From positions 1-64,000 of the forward strand of contig NZ_ATXT01000020.1 of the NCBI RefSeq assembly GCF_000421825.1: 64,000 nt of DNA. Direction: 5' to 3'. This document shows positions 44,737-53,791 of the stretch, in pieces; the stretch's first letter is position 1; the number at the start of each line of letters is the position of its first letter. This stretch comes from Humibacter albus DSM 18994 (GTDB taxonomy: Bacteria > Actinomycetota > Actinomycetes > Actinomycetales > Microbacteriaceae). The notes under the pieces were generated by a model. That model searched no databases. It saw only the letters and a list, made by a program, of their open reading frames with translations, and was not told the DNA's origin. The position numbers and the translations under genes are program-made.

Positions 44737-44781
44737 AGAAAGCCGAGCTTTCTTTACGTTCACATGCGGCTGGTGTAGCTT
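44737..44781 (+). promoter_or_regulatory. promoter with flanking palindrome upstream of the HNH lipoprotein gene
   Basis: TTTACG (44753-44758), a 17-bp spacer and TAGCTT (44776-44781) form a promoter, with a -10 identical to that at 29132. Just upstream, AGAAAGC and GCTTTCT (44737-44753) form a 7-bp inverted repeat around CGA, followed by TT; it could be an operator or the terminator of the alcohol dehydrogenase gene. The rest of the 44655-44975 gap is a GC-rich leader of about 190 nt with a possible CGCCCGG/CCGGGCG hairpin. Confidence 0.55.
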
Positions 44782-44975
44782 TGGCCCACGTTTTCCCGCC
44801 CGGACCCGGCGTTCCTCCGGGCGGATCAAGGCGCCGGCGCCCAGCGGACGGCACGTGAGCCCCGCGGGCGCCGTGCTCTGCCCGGATGCCCTGCGTTCTG
44901 GGGATACAGCGATGTCATCGCCCGTCGATACTGTCGAAGCGGGCCACGCACCGGCCCCCGCAGCGAAAGAACCGC

Positions 44976-45785
44976 ATGTCCGCATCCCTCCTCCGGCGCC
45001 GGCTCGGTGCCGTGTTCGCCCTGGCGACCACGGGCATCCTGCTCGTCGGCTGCTCTCTCGACGCCACCGCAGCATCGCCCGACGCTTCCGGCGTCGCCAC
45101 CAGTTCGTCTCAGTCGCCCGCCCCGTCGGCCAGCGAATCGACATCAGGCGGTGAGTCGACGGATGCCGGCAGCGCGTCGGGCGCAGCAGGCACGGCTCTC
45201 GCCCTGCTCGCGACGCTTCCGGTCAAGGGACCCGCGCCGCACACCGGATACGACCGAGTCGGCGACTTCGGCGAGGCGTGGAAAGACGTCGACCACAACC
45301 ACTGCGACACCCGCGACGACGTTCTCGCCCGAGACCTCACCGACATCGCCAAGGAGGGCTCGTGCCAGGTGGAGACCGGCGTGCTGCACGATCCGTACAC
45401 CGGCAAGACCATCGATTTCCAACGCGGCGTCAGAACATCTCTCGCCGTGCAGATCGATCACATGGTGGCGCTGTCGAACGCCTGGGCCACCGGTGCGCAG
45501 CAGCTCACGCAGCAGCAGCGTGAGACGCTCGCGAACGACCCCGTGAACCTCGTCGCCGTCGACGGCCCGACCAACGAGCGCAAGAGCGACGGGGATGCCG
45601 CCACCTGGCTCCCGCCGAACAAGCCGTTCCGGTGTCCTTACGTCGCGCACCAGGTGTCGGTGAAGGCCGCGTATCACCTGTGGGTGACGCCGGCCGAGCA
45701 CGATGCGATCGCGCGCATCCTCGATGGATGTCCGTCCCAGGTCGCGTACGCCTCCACGCTCGCCCCCACCGTGGGACTGGGTTAG
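44976..45785 (+). CDS. secreted lipoprotein with HNH nuclease domain (DUF1524 / GmrSD C-terminal type)
   Basis: The 269-residue protein begins with a signal peptide and lipobox, LRRRLGAVFALATTGILLVGC (start ATG 44976; lipidated Cys about residue 26). A serine-rich linker (about 30-70) leads to the nuclease domain. The DUF1524 pattern is visible in VQIDHMVALSNAWATGA (the His-containing core), LVAVDGPTNERKSDGDAATW and WLPPNKPFRCPYVAHQV. The enzyme should sit on the outer face of the membrane and cut DNA or RNA. It stands alone with its own promoter at 44753. Confidence 0.9.
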   Translation: MSASLLRRRLGAVFALATTGILLVGCSLDATAASPDASGVATSSSQSPAPSASESTSGGESTDAGSASGAAGTALALLATLPVKGPAPHTGYDRVGDFGEAWKDVDHNHCDTRDDVLARDLTDIAKEGSCQVETGVLHDPYTGKTIDFQRGVRTSLAVQIDHMVALSNAWATGAQQLTQQQRETLANDPVNLVAVDGPTNERKSDGDAATWLPPNKPFRCPYVAHQVSVKAAYHLWVTPAEHDAIARILDGCPSQVAYASTLAPTVGLG

Positions 45786-45802
45786 GCCGCACGCCACGGC
45801 CT
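45784..45802 (+). terminator. hairpin at the stop of the HNH lipoprotein gene
   Basis: AGGCCG and CGGCCT (6-bp perfect stem, 7-nt loop) overlap the stop codon; AATTTTG follows about 10 bp later. It is a modest terminator candidate. Confidence 0.4.
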
Positions 45803-45835
45803 CGTCGTAGCAATTTTGTCGCCACTCGCGCCGGG

Positions 45836-45841
45836 TAGCGT
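45836..45841 (+). promoter_or_regulatory. -10 box for a leaderless small-protein transcript
   Basis: TAGCGT lies 6 nt before the ATG at 45848. The same hexamer at a similar distance precedes the SseB-like gene at 32429. Confidence 0.45.
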
Positions 45842-45847
45842 TACCGC

Positions 45848-45994
45848 ATGGACTTGCTGATTCTCATCGCAATCGTGCTGGTGGTGCTCGCAGGCATCAG
45901 CGTTCTGGCGTACCTCCGTCGCATCGCGCTGGCGACGGAACGGGTCGCGGATGCCATCGAGGCCCGCCGGGAAGATACCGACGTCACGAGTTAG
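45848..45994 (+). CDS. 48-residue single-span membrane protein
   Basis: A short open frame encodes MDLLILIAIVLVVLAGISVL and then AYLRRIALATERVADAIEAR with an acidic end. One membrane helix (residues 2-21) is followed by an amphipathic, charged cytoplasmic tail. Support comes from the -10 box 6 nt before the ATG and codon use with G or C in most third positions. It ends 11 bp inside the convergent SDR39U1-like gene. I do not recognise a family. Confidence 0.6.
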   Translation: MDLLILIAIVLVVLAGISVLAYLRRIALATERVADAIEARREDTDVTS

Positions 45995-46898
45995 GCGGGG
46001 GGACAGACGCGGCGATCGCGTCCCCGACGTGCTCGTCCTGGAAGCGGAAGCCGTCGTTCAGGAGCGCGGCAGGGAGCATCCGCTGGCTGGTGAGCAGGAG
46101 CTCGTCGGCGGCGTTCTGCAACGCCAGGCGCAGTGCGAACGCCGGCGTCGGAAAACCGTACGGTCGACGCAGCTGTCGGGCGAGCTCGCGCATGAAGCCC
46201 GCCGCCGTTGCCGGATTGGGCCCGGCGAAGTTCACCGGACCACTCAGCGTCGACCCGATCAGGTGGTCGATGGCGGCCACCTCGTCACGCAGACTGATCC
46301 ACGGCCACCACTGGCGACCCGTGCCGATCGGTCCGGCGAGCCCGAGCCGGACCAGTAGCCGCAGCGGCGCGAGCGCACCTCCCGGGCCCACGACCATGCC
46401 GGTGCGCACCAGCACGAGCCTGGTAACCTCCGACGCCGGTTCCGCCGCTTCCTCCCACGCCTTCACGACAGCAGACAGGAATCCGGCGCCGTGCGCGGAG
46501 TCTTCGGTCAGATCTTCGTTCCCGCGGTCGCCGTAGAACCCGACTGCCGACGCGTTCACGAGCACGCCGGGAGTGCGCTGTGCTGCACGCACGGCACCCA
46601 CGATCGTCTGGGTCGCGTCCCAGCGCGACCGCAGCACGGTCTGCTTGTACGCAGGCGTCCAGGGCAGACGGCTGATTGAGGCCCCGGAAAGGCACACCAC
46701 GGCATCCGCACCGCTCACGACAGCAGGATCGAGGATGCCCGCCGCAGGCTCCCAGCGCGCCTCGCCCTCCGCGCGCACCGGCCTGCGCACCAGGCGCACG
46801 ACCTCGTCCCCGGATGCCTCCAGCCGCGCCGCCAGTGCCGAGCCGATCGTTCCCGACGCGCCCGCGATCACGATGCGTCGCTTCGCCTGCTGTGCCAT
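45984..46898 (-). CDS. TIGR01777-family (SDR39U1-like) epimerase protein
   Basis: The 304-residue protein has an atypical SDR fold: RIVIAGASGTIGSALAARLE (8-27), AVVCLSGASI near 82, NASAVGFYGDRG near 131 with the tyrosine, and a C-terminal DUF1731-like domain, ELARQLRRPYGFPTPAFALR and ELLLTSQRMLPAALLNDGF. The family is linked with cell division inhibitor SulA-like annotation but has no proved reaction. ATG at 46898 follows GGAGCGAG. It is divergent from glyQS. Confidence 0.9.
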   Translation of the reverse strand: MAQQAKRRIVIAGASGTIGSALAARLEASGDEVVRLVRRPVRAEGEARWEPAAGILDPAVVSGADAVVCLSGASISRLPWTPAYKQTVLRSRWDATQTIVGAVRAAQRTPGVLVNASAVGFYGDRGNEDLTEDSAHGAGFLSAVVKAWEEAAEPASEVTRLVLVRTGMVVGPGGALAPLRLLVRLGLAGPIGTGRQWWPWISLRDEVAAIDHLIGSTLSGPVNFAGPNPATAAGFMRELARQLRRPYGFPTPAFALRLALQNAADELLLTSQRMLPAALLNDGFRFQDEHVGDAIAASVPPPNS

Positions 46899-47037
46899 CT
46901 CGCTCCGATCCGGGCCCTCTTCTCCTCCCCAGTAAACTAGGGATGACCGACGACTTCCCGGGTGGAATGCGGTTGCCGCGCCTGCTTCCCTCCGCCCGAT
47001 CATCGACTTCCTCCACCTGATCCTCGAAAGGCATGCC

Positions 47038-48423
47038 ATGCCCGACCAGAAAGCGCTTGACGCCGTCATCGCCCTCGCCCGCCACCGCGGGTTCGTCTTC
47101 CAGTCGGGCGAGATCTACGGCGGATCGCGTTCCACCTGGGACTACGGCCCCCTCGGCGTCGAGCTCAAGGAGAACATCCGTCGGCAGTGGTGGCAGACGT
47201 TCGTGCGCGGACGCGGTGACATGGTCGGGCTCGATTCGGCCGTCATCCTTCCGACACGCGTTTGGGAGGCGTCTGGGCACGTCGCCACGTTCACCGACCC
47301 GCTCGTGGAGTGCCTGAACTGCCACCACCGGCACCGCGAGGACCACCTGATCGAGGCGTTCGAGGCCAAGAAGGGCCGTGCACCGAAGGACGGCCTCGCG
47401 GAGATCGTCTGCCCCGACTGCGGCACGCGCGGGCAGTGGACCGAACCCCGGTCGTTCTCCGGTCTGATGAAGACGCACGTCGGCGTGGTCGACGACGAGT
47501 CCGGCCTGCACTACCTGCGCCCCGAGACGGCCCAGGGCATCTTCGTGAACTTCGCCAATGTGGTGCAGGCGGCGCGCATGAAACCGCCGTTCGGCGTCGG
47601 CCAGGTCGGCAAGGCGTTCCGCAACGAGATCACGCCGGGCAACTTCATCTTCCGCACCCGCGAGTTCGAGCAGATGGAGATCGAGTACTTCGTGCCCGCC
47701 GCCGACGCCCCTGAGGCGTTCGACCACTGGGTGGACGAGTGCTGGAACTGGTTCGTCGACTTGGGGATCGACCCGGGCAACATGCGCAAGCTCGATGTTC
47801 CCGACGGCGAGCGCGCGCACTACTCCGACCGCACGATCGACGTGGAGTACGAGTTCGGCTTCGCGGGCAAGGGTTGGGGAGAGCTGATGGGTGTGGCGAA
47901 CCGCACCGACTTCGACCTCAAGAACCACATCGCGGCATCCGGCAAGGATCTGTCCTTCTTCGACCAGGCATCCGGCGAGCGCTATGTGCCCTACGTGATC
48001 GAGCCCTCGTTCGGCCTGACACGATCGATGATGGCGTTCCTGGTCGACGCGTATCACCAGGAGGAGGCGCCGAACGCGAAGGGCGGCACCGACATCCGCA
48101 CCGTGCTGAAGCTCGACCCGCGCCTGGCTCCCGTGAAGGTGGCCGTGCTGCCGTTGTCGCGCAACGAGCGCTTGTCGCCGCTGGCCCGCTCGCTCGCCGA
48201 CGAGCTGCGCCGGCACCGCAACGTGGAGTTCGACGATTCCGGCGCCATCGGCCGCCGCTACCGCCGCCAGGACGAGATCGGCACCCCGTTCTGCGTCACC
48301 GTCGACTTCGACTCGCTCGACGACAATGCGGTGACGGTGCGCGATCGCGACTCCATGGGCCAGGAGCGGGTGCCGCTTGCGGGCCTGGATGCCTACCTCG
48401 CCGAGCGCCTGAAGGAGCGCTGA
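47038..48423 (+). CDS. glyQS: glycyl-tRNA synthetase (class II, alpha-2 type)
   Basis: Charges tRNA-Gly with glycine. The 461-residue single-chain enzyme is the actinobacterial/eukaryotic type and not the alpha2beta2 form. Class II motifs are visible: motif 2 in [20 protein letters not shown] (about 197-216), motif 3 in [14 protein letters not shown] near 322, and the N-terminal [14 protein letters not shown]-like segment [20 protein letters not shown]. Cysteine pairs CLNCHH and CPDCG flank an insertion and could bind zinc. A -10 candidate TAAACT is at 46933-46938. Confidence 0.96.
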   Translation: MPDQKALDAVIALARHRGFVFQSGEIYGGSRSTWDYGPLGVELKENIRRQWWQTFVRGRGDMVGLDSAVILPTRVWEASGHVATFTDPLVECLNCHHRHREDHLIEAFEAKKGRAPKDGLAEIVCPDCGTRGQWTEPRSFSGLMKTHVGVVDDESGLHYLRPETAQGIFVNFANVVQAARMKPPFGVGQVGKAFRNEITPGNFIFRTREFEQMEIEYFVPAADAPEAFDHWVDECWNWFVDLGIDPGNMRKLDVPDGERAHYSDRTIDVEYEFGFAGKGWGELMGVANRTDFDLKNHIAASGKDLSFFDQASGERYVPYVIEPSFGLTRSMMAFLVDAYHQEEAPNAKGGTDIRTVLKLDPRLAPVKVAVLPLSRNERLSPLARSLADELRRHRNVEFDDSGAIGRRYRRQDEIGTPFCVTVDFDSLDDNAVTVRDRDSMGQERVPLAGLDAYLAERLKER

Positions 48424-48508
48424 GGCGCCTCCCGCGGCCGGTCGGCGCTCACACCGCTGCCCGGCGTCTCGCCCCGCCGTTTCCCTCAAGCCCAGGGCGC
48501 GAGCGGAG

Positions 48509-48991
48509 CTACTGGCTCACTGCAAGGCCGATGCCGAGGCCGACCGCACTGGCGGTACTCAAGACGGCGCGAACAAGATTCCATGCGGCCCAGCGAGCTT
48601 CCCTGAATCGGCGGCGTATCGCACCGGCATCCATCACGGAATCGTCCGCGGCCTTGAGCGCGTTGTTAGCCGGGAGGTGCACGACAACCGTGATGATGAC
48701 AGAAGTCACCGTGCCGGCCAACGCGCCGGTCGCCCATGCGCCACTGCTCTCGCCCCATGCGCCGGCGAGGGCGAGCGCGGAGAGCACCGGCGCTCCGAAG
48801 AAGATGACGAGCAGGAACCACGGATTCACGATTGCTCGGTCCAACGCGCCGAACGCGGCGACGAAGGTGCGGTCGTCCACGCGGCGCAGCCCCGGCATCA
48901 CGGCAAAGGCGTAGAGCTGGAACACGCCGGCGAGCAACCCGGTCGCTACTGTCGCCGCGATGAACGCGGTGGAGCTGAAGATGTCGTGCAT
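48509..48991 (-). CDS. DUF1772-family membrane protein
   Basis: The 160-residue protein has four hydrophobic segments and the DUF1772 features: FIAATVATGLLAGVFQLYAF at the N-terminus, RTFVAAFGALDRAIVNPWFL, and VHLPANNAL between helices 3 and 4. The family includes anthrone oxygenase-like proteins but most members have no known role. It stands alone. GGAGAT precedes the ATG. Confidence 0.87.
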   Translation of the reverse strand: MHDIFSSTAFIAATVATGLLAGVFQLYAFAVMPGLRRVDDRTFVAAFGALDRAIVNPWFLLVIFFGAPVLSALALAGAWGESSGAWATGALAGTVTSVIITVVVHLPANNALKAADDSVMDAGAIRRRFREARWAAWNLVRAVLSTASAVGLGIGLAVSQ

Positions 48992-49180
48992 CGATCTCCT
49001 GGCTTCTGCTTGCGCCGTTGTGTCGTCGCGTTGTCATAGGGCCGCCATCCGGCCATCTCGAGCCTACGGAGTGAACGAAGCACTTCTGCAGTACACGGCG
49101 GCAGTTGTACGGAGTGTGCCCATCGGCTCGGATGTCCTGGGAGCGGAGCGCGGAACGCTCCCCGCGACAAGAATGGTCGC

Positions 49181-50275
49181 GTGACGGAGACGATGCGTGC
49201 GGTCCAGTACTCCGCGGTGCACGAGCGGCCACGCCTGACCGAGGTGCCGATTCCCGACTGCCCGCCGGACGGGGCGCTGATCCGCGTCGAGGCGACGGGC
49301 GTGTGCCGTTCCGACTGGCACGCGTGGCGCGGTCACGATCCCGTGCCGCTGCCGATGGTGCCCGGCCACGAGTTCGCCGGCGTGGTGCAGGCCGTCGGGC
49401 CCGGAGTCATGAGGTTCGAGCCCGGCGATCGGGTCACCGCCCCGTTCGTCAACGGCTGCGGCCACTGCGAGTGGTGCCGGCACGGCGACGCGCAGGTGTG
49501 CCCGGATCAGACGCAGCCCGGCTTCACGCGTGACGGGTCGTTCGCCGAGTACGTGATCGTCACCGCTGCCGACACGAACCTGGTGCGCCTTCCGGATGCC
49601 GTCGACTTCGACGCCGCTGCCGCGCTCGGCTGCCGCTTCGCCACCGCCTTCCGCGCCGTCACCGTGCACGGCCGTGTGCTGCCCGGCGAGGAGGTCGCCG
49701 TTTTCGGCTGCGGTGGCGTGGGGCTCTCGGCCGTGATGATCACCTCCGCGCTCGGGGCCCGCGTCACCGCGGTCGACGTGTCGGATGCCGCGCTCGAGCG
49801 GGCGCGCGAGCTCGGCGCCTCGAATGTGGTGCGCGCGGGCACCACGGAGCCGGACGATGCGGGGCGATCGCAGGGCAGCGGGCGGCCGGAAGCCCTCGAA
49901 CAGCGCGTCGTCGAAGCGACGGGCGGCGGCGCGCACCTGACCGTCGACGCGCTCGGATCGGCCGGCACCGCGGCATCCGCGATACGCAGCCTGCGTCGCC
50001 GAGGGCGTCACGTGCAGATCGGCCTCATGCTCGGCGACGCGGCGAACGCACCGCTGCCGTGGGAGCGCGTGATCGCGTGGGAGTTGACCGTCGCCGGGTC
50101 GCACGGCATGAGCGCCCGCGACTACCCCGCGATGTTGGACCTGATCGCCGATGACAAGCTCGACCCCGCCGCGCTGATCGGCTCGGTGACCGATCTCGGC
50201 GGCGCGATCGATGTCCTGGTGGCGATGGATGCTCCGCGCGGCTCCAGCGCGGGCATCGTCATCGCGCACCCCTGA
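49181..50275 (+). CDS. zinc-dependent alcohol dehydrogenase
   Basis: Medium-chain dehydrogenase of 364 residues. The catalytic site reads GVCRSDWHAWRGHD and PGHEFAGVVQAVG, and the structural zinc lobe GCGHCEWCRHGDAQVC has all four cysteines. VAVFGCGGVGLSAVMI is the Rossmann motif. A charged insertion (about 221-236) lies in the cofactor domain. GTG at 49181 has AAGAAT 6 nt upstream, the AGAAT-type leaderless layout also seen before hemE and the ABC ATPase at 35169. Confidence 0.92.
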   Translation: MTETMRAVQYSAVHERPRLTEVPIPDCPPDGALIRVEATGVCRSDWHAWRGHDPVPLPMVPGHEFAGVVQAVGPGVMRFEPGDRVTAPFVNGCGHCEWCRHGDAQVCPDQTQPGFTRDGSFAEYVIVTAADTNLVRLPDAVDFDAAAALGCRFATAFRAVTVHGRVLPGEEVAVFGCGGVGLSAVMITSALGARVTAVDVSDAALERARELGASNVVRAGTTEPDDAGRSQGSGRPEALEQRVVEATGGGAHLTVDALGSAGTAASAIRSLRRRGRHVQIGLMLGDAANAPLPWERVIAWELTVAGSHGMSARDYPAMLDLIADDKLDPAALIGSVTDLGGAIDVLVAMDAPRGSSAGIVIAHP

Positions 50276-50315
50276 GCCCCGCCGAGGAGGTGGAGAGTCC
50301 CGCCCGCCTTTGCCC

Positions 50316-51575
50316 TCAGGCCTCCTTGCCGAGATACGACATCGCCGCGGCGACGAGGGCCGACGTGCCGGTCTTCAGCGTCGGCTGCATCACCGGCAGG
50401 AACTTCGGCGAGTGGTTCACGGGGATGTCCTCTAGCACCCGCCCTGCCGCCACCGCCTTGTCCCACGTCGCCGTGTCGATGCCGCCGAGCCCCCAGTACG
50501 AATACGGGATGCCGAGGGCGTTCGGCAGGTCGCTGAAGTCCTCGCTCGCGGTCTGCAGGTCGAGGATCCCGACCGAGTCTCCGAAGAGGTCCCGGAAGGC
50601 CTCCTCGATCCGCTCGGTCGTCTCGGAATCGTTCTCGGTGATCGGGAACGCGCCGAAGCGTTCGATCTCGGGTTCGCGCGGGCATCCGCTCGCCTCGCAC
50701 TCCGCCCTCACGACCCGCTCGATGCCGTCGAGCAGCCGGGCCATCGTCTCCGCCGAGTACGCGCGTACGTTCAGTTCGAGCACCGCGGTATCGGGGATGA
50801 TGTTGCTCTTGGTGCCCGCCCGCAGGCTCCCGACGGTGAGCACCGCCGGGTCGGTCGGTGCGGTTTCGCGCGAGACGAGCACCTGTAGCCGTACGACGAT
50901 CATCGCGGCGAGGACGACGGGGTCGATCGTGTTCTGAGGCATCGACCCGTGCCCACCGCGTCCGTACACCGTCACCCGCATGCTCTGCGCCGTCGACAGC
51001 ACGGCGCCGTTGCGCACACCGACGTGACCGGTCGGTCCCGGAAGCACGTGCTGCGCGAGCGCGACGTCCGGGTGCGGGACGCGGTCGAACAGGTGGTCAT
51101 CCACCATGCCGCGCGCACCGTCGCCGGTCTCCTCGGCAGGTTGGAACAGTGCGAGCAGGGTGCCGTGCCAGAGATCCGTGTGGGATGCCATCAGACGCGC
51201 CGCGCCCATCAGGCTCGCCACGTGCACGTCATGTCCGCAGGCGTGCATGACGGGCACCCGCGCGCCCGCGGCATCGGTCGCGACCTGTGTGCTCGCGTAG
51301 GGGACGCCGGTGTCCTCCTCGACGGGGAGGGCATCCATGTCCGCGCGCAGCAGCACGGTCGGTCCCGCGCCGTTCGCCAGCACTCCGACCACACCGGTTC
51401 CGCCGACGCCGTCGACGACGTCGAAGCCCCATGTTCTCAGTCCGTCGATCACCTTTTCCGCGGTACGGGTCTCCTGATGCGACAGTTCGGGATGCTCGTG
51501 CAGATCCCGGTAGAGGGCCTCCTGATCCCCGCGCACCGCCTCGTAGTCCGCGACGATCCGTTCCGTGTCCGTCAT
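50316..51575 (-). CDS. M20-family amidohydrolase (M20D, hippurate-hydrolase-like)
   Basis: The 419-residue metal-dependent amidohydrolase has RDLHEHPELSHQE near the N-terminus, LLRADMDALPVEE (metal Asp region), MHACGHDVHVASLMGAA (about 112-128), FQPAEETGDGARGM and the dimerisation-domain GRGGHGSMPQNTIDP. It should hydrolyse N-acyl amino acids or similar amides. ATG at 51575 is preceded by AGGAGGAAT, one of the strongest ribosome sites here. Degenerate repeats (GACTTGAGTGGTC twice near 51639-51667) fill part of the upstream gap. Confidence 0.93.
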   Translation of the reverse strand: MTDTERIVADYEAVRGDQEALYRDLHEHPELSHQETRTAEKVIDGLRTWGFDVVDGVGGTGVVGVLANGAGPTVLLRADMDALPVEEDTGVPYASTQVATDAAGARVPVMHACGHDVHVASLMGAARLMASHTDLWHGTLLALFQPAEETGDGARGMVDDHLFDRVPHPDVALAQHVLPGPTGHVGVRNGAVLSTAQSMRVTVYGRGGHGSMPQNTIDPVVLAAMIVVRLQVLVSRETAPTDPAVLTVGSLRAGTKSNIIPDTAVLELNVRAYSAETMARLLDGIERVVRAECEASGCPREPEIERFGAFPITENDSETTERIEEAFRDLFGDSVGILDLQTASEDFSDLPNALGIPYSYWGLGGIDTATWDKAVAAGRVLEDIPVNHSPKFLPVMQPTLKTGTSALVAAAMSYLGKEA

Positions 51576-51754
51576 CGGATTCCTCCTTCTCCTCATTGAG
51601 CGGCCCGGCGCCTGCGTGGTCCCGGGCCAGCGTGCTCCGGACTTGAGTGGTCGGGACTTGAGTGGTCCGGAACCTGCGCGGCCCGGGCCGCCGTCTTGCC
51701 ACACCCGATCCCGCCGCGGCGCATCCACGCAGAGTCACGAACCATCGAACGCCC

Positions 51755-52396
51755 CTATGACGCTCGTTCGGGCGGTTCGTACCCGCGATCAGCCACGGCG
51801 CGCGGGATGTGCCAGCGGAAGTGCAGCGACAGCACCCGCAGCGCGAACACGATCGCTGCCACGATCACAGTCGTGATCGCGCTGTACCAGTGCACCTGCC
51901 AGAGCACCGCTATCAGCGCGGCGCCGAGCATGGCCGGCAGCGCGTAGATGTCATGCGGGTTGAAGAGCTGCGGAACCCGGTTCGCCACGACGTCGCGCAT
52001 CAGACCGCCGCCAATGGCGGTCGTGACGCCGAGGGCCGCGGCCGCCACGGGATTGAGCCCCGCGTGCAGTGCCGTGAGCGTGCCGGTGGTGCAGAACAGC
52101 GCCAGCCCTCCGGCGTCGAAAATCAGAAGGGTGCGCGAGAACCGCTCGACGACGCGGACCAGCACGAACACCAACACCATGGCTGCCAGCGGCGGCACCA
52201 GGTAGATCGGCTTCGCAAAAGCGGTGGGCGTCACACCGATGACCAGATCGCGGATGACCCCGCCGCCGAGCCCGGTGAGCGAGCCGAGCAACAGCGACCC
52301 GACGATGTCGAATCCGCGCCGGGCGGCCAGCAGCGAACCGGAGATGGCGAAGAAGAACGTTCCGAACAGGTCGAACACCAGCGCCCAGTCCACCAT
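51755..52396 (-). CDS. trimeric intracellular cation (TRIC)/UPF0126 channel-family protein
   Basis: The 213-residue protein consists of two similar halves with GSLTGLGGGVIRDLVIGVTP near 38 and ALGVTTAIGGGLMRDVVANR near 121, each with the GGG-x2-RD turn of the UPF0126 (TRIC) family, and seven helices overall. Bacterial members are homotrimeric potassium-permeable channels. GGAGGACGG precedes the ATG. It follows the uronate operon on the same strand; a functional link is not evident. CGCCCGCCTTCAGG repeats occur upstream at 52421-52470. Confidence 0.9.
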   Translation of the reverse strand: MVDWALVFDLFGTFFFAISGSLLAARRGFDIVGSLLLGSLTGLGGGVIRDLVIGVTPTAFAKPIYLVPPLAAMVLVFVLVRVVERFSRTLLIFDAGGLALFCTTGTLTALHAGLNPVAAAALGVTTAIGGGLMRDVVANRVPQLFNPHDIYALPAMLGAALIAVLWQVHWYSAITTVIVAAIVFALRVLSLHFRWHIPRAVADRGYEPPERAS

Positions 52397-52509
52397 TGCC
52401 GTCCTCCTCGTTCAGAGCCGCCCGCCTTCAGGGTCGCTCTTCCTCGGAGTCGCCCGCCTTCAGGATCGCCGAGCATCCGGGCACGTGCGGCAGAGACTCG
52501 CCCTCAGGA

Positions 52510-53760
52510 CTACCAGTCGTGCATGGAACCGTCGAGCAGGCGGTTCACCGGAAGGTAGGCCGACGCATACGCGTACCCGGCCGCGGCTTCGTCGTCGTAC
52601 TCGATGCCGAGCCCGGGCGCCTCGCTCGGCGCGAGCATCCCGTTCTCGAAACTGAACGTGGTGCGGAACACCTCGAGAGTAGCGGGACTGTGCATCATGT
52701 ACTCCTGCATGCCGAAGTTCTGAATGGCGATGCCCAGATGGATGCCCGCCGCCAGCCCGACGGGGGAGACGTCGGTCGGTCCGTGCATGCCGGACTTGAT
52801 CTGGTAGATAGCGGCGTAGTCCAGGATGCGACGCAGCGCGGTGATCCCGCCGGCGTGCGTGATGGGCGAGCGCACGTAGTCGATCAGCTGCTCCTCGAAC
52901 AGCTCGCGATAGTCCCAGACCGTGTTGAACACCTCGCCGATGGCCAGCGGCGTCGTGGTGTGCTCACGCACGCGACGCAGGGCGGCCTGGTTCTCTGCGG
53001 GCGTGACATCCTCGAGCCAGAAGAGGTCGTAGGGTTCCAGCGACTTGCCGAGCTTGGCGGCCTGGATCGGCGTCAGGCGGTGGTGCGCGTCGTGCAGCAG
53101 CGGCAGCTCGGGACCGAACTCGTTGCGCACGGCCTCGAACACGGCCGGCACGTGGCGCAGATAGGCCCGGGTGTCCCAGCTCTCCTCGACCGGGATCGCA
53201 TTGCGGCGAGCCGGCTCGTAGTCGTAGCGCGCGTCGCTGCCGCTGGCCGAACCGGCCGCGGCGTTCTTGCTGTGCGCCACTCCGTAGACCGATGGCAGCC
53301 CGGGGATGCCCGTCTGCACGCGTACCGCGCGGTAGCCCTCCTCGAGGTGCTCGCGAATCGAGTCGAACAGCTCGGGAATGTCGAGCCCGGATGCGTGCCC
53401 GTACACCATCAGGCCCTCACGGCTCTTGCCGCCCAGCAGCTGGTACAGCGGCAAGCCGGCGGCCTTGGCCTTGATGTCCCACAGCGCCGTGTCGACGGCG
53501 GCGATCGCGGCCATCGTCACGGGGCCGCGACGCCAGTACGCGCCACGGTAGAGGTACTGCCAGGTGTCCTCGATGCGGTGCGCATCGCGACCGAGCAGCA
53601 GCGGCACGACGTGCTCCGTGAGGTAGGCCGCGACGGCCAGCTCGCGGCCGTTCAGCGTCGCATCTCCGAGGCCCGTCAGCCCGTCGTCGGTCGTGATGCG
53701 CAGCGTCACGAAGTTGCGTCCGGGGCTGGAGACCAGCACCTCGGCCTTCTCGATGTTCAT
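52510..53760 (-). CDS. manD: D-mannonate dehydratase, enolase superfamily (ManD)
   Basis: ManD dehydrates D-mannonate to 2-keto-3-deoxygluconate with Mg2+. The 416 residues match the ManD subgroup: [20 protein letters not shown] with the metal Asp and His, [11 protein letters not shown] and [12 protein letters not shown] with the metal glutamates, [20 protein letters not shown], and the ending with DGSMHDW. RYDYEP in the 150s loop holds the catalytic tyrosine. Together with UxaC and UxuB it completes the glucuronate branch. GGAGAACCC precedes the ATG, 31 bp after the uxuB stop. Confidence 0.9.
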   Translation of the reverse strand: MNIEKAEVLVSSPGRNFVTLRITTDDGLTGLGDATLNGRELAVAAYLTEHVVPLLLGRDAHRIEDTWQYLYRGAYWRRGPVTMAAIAAVDTALWDIKAKAAGLPLYQLLGGKSREGLMVYGHASGLDIPELFDSIREHLEEGYRAVRVQTGIPGLPSVYGVAHSKNAAAGSASGSDARYDYEPARRNAIPVEESWDTRAYLRHVPAVFEAVRNEFGPELPLLHDAHHRLTPIQAAKLGKSLEPYDLFWLEDVTPAENQAALRRVREHTTTPLAIGEVFNTVWDYRELFEEQLIDYVRSPITHAGGITALRRILDYAAIYQIKSGMHGPTDVSPVGLAAGIHLGIAIQNFGMQEYMMHSPATLEVFRTTFSFENGMLAPSEAPGLGIEYDDEAAAGYAYASAYLPVNRLLDGSMHDW

Positions 53761-53791
53761 GGGTTCTCCGTGAGTTGATTCTTCTTTGACA

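Noticed and set aside
44782-44975. Riboswitch in the leader of the HNH lipoprotein gene
   Set aside because: GC-rich with some pairing, but no recognisable riboswitch core sequence was found.
45848-46898. Toxin-antitoxin pair
   Set aside because: The small membrane protein and the SDR39U1-like gene are convergent and the latter has no toxin or antitoxin feature.
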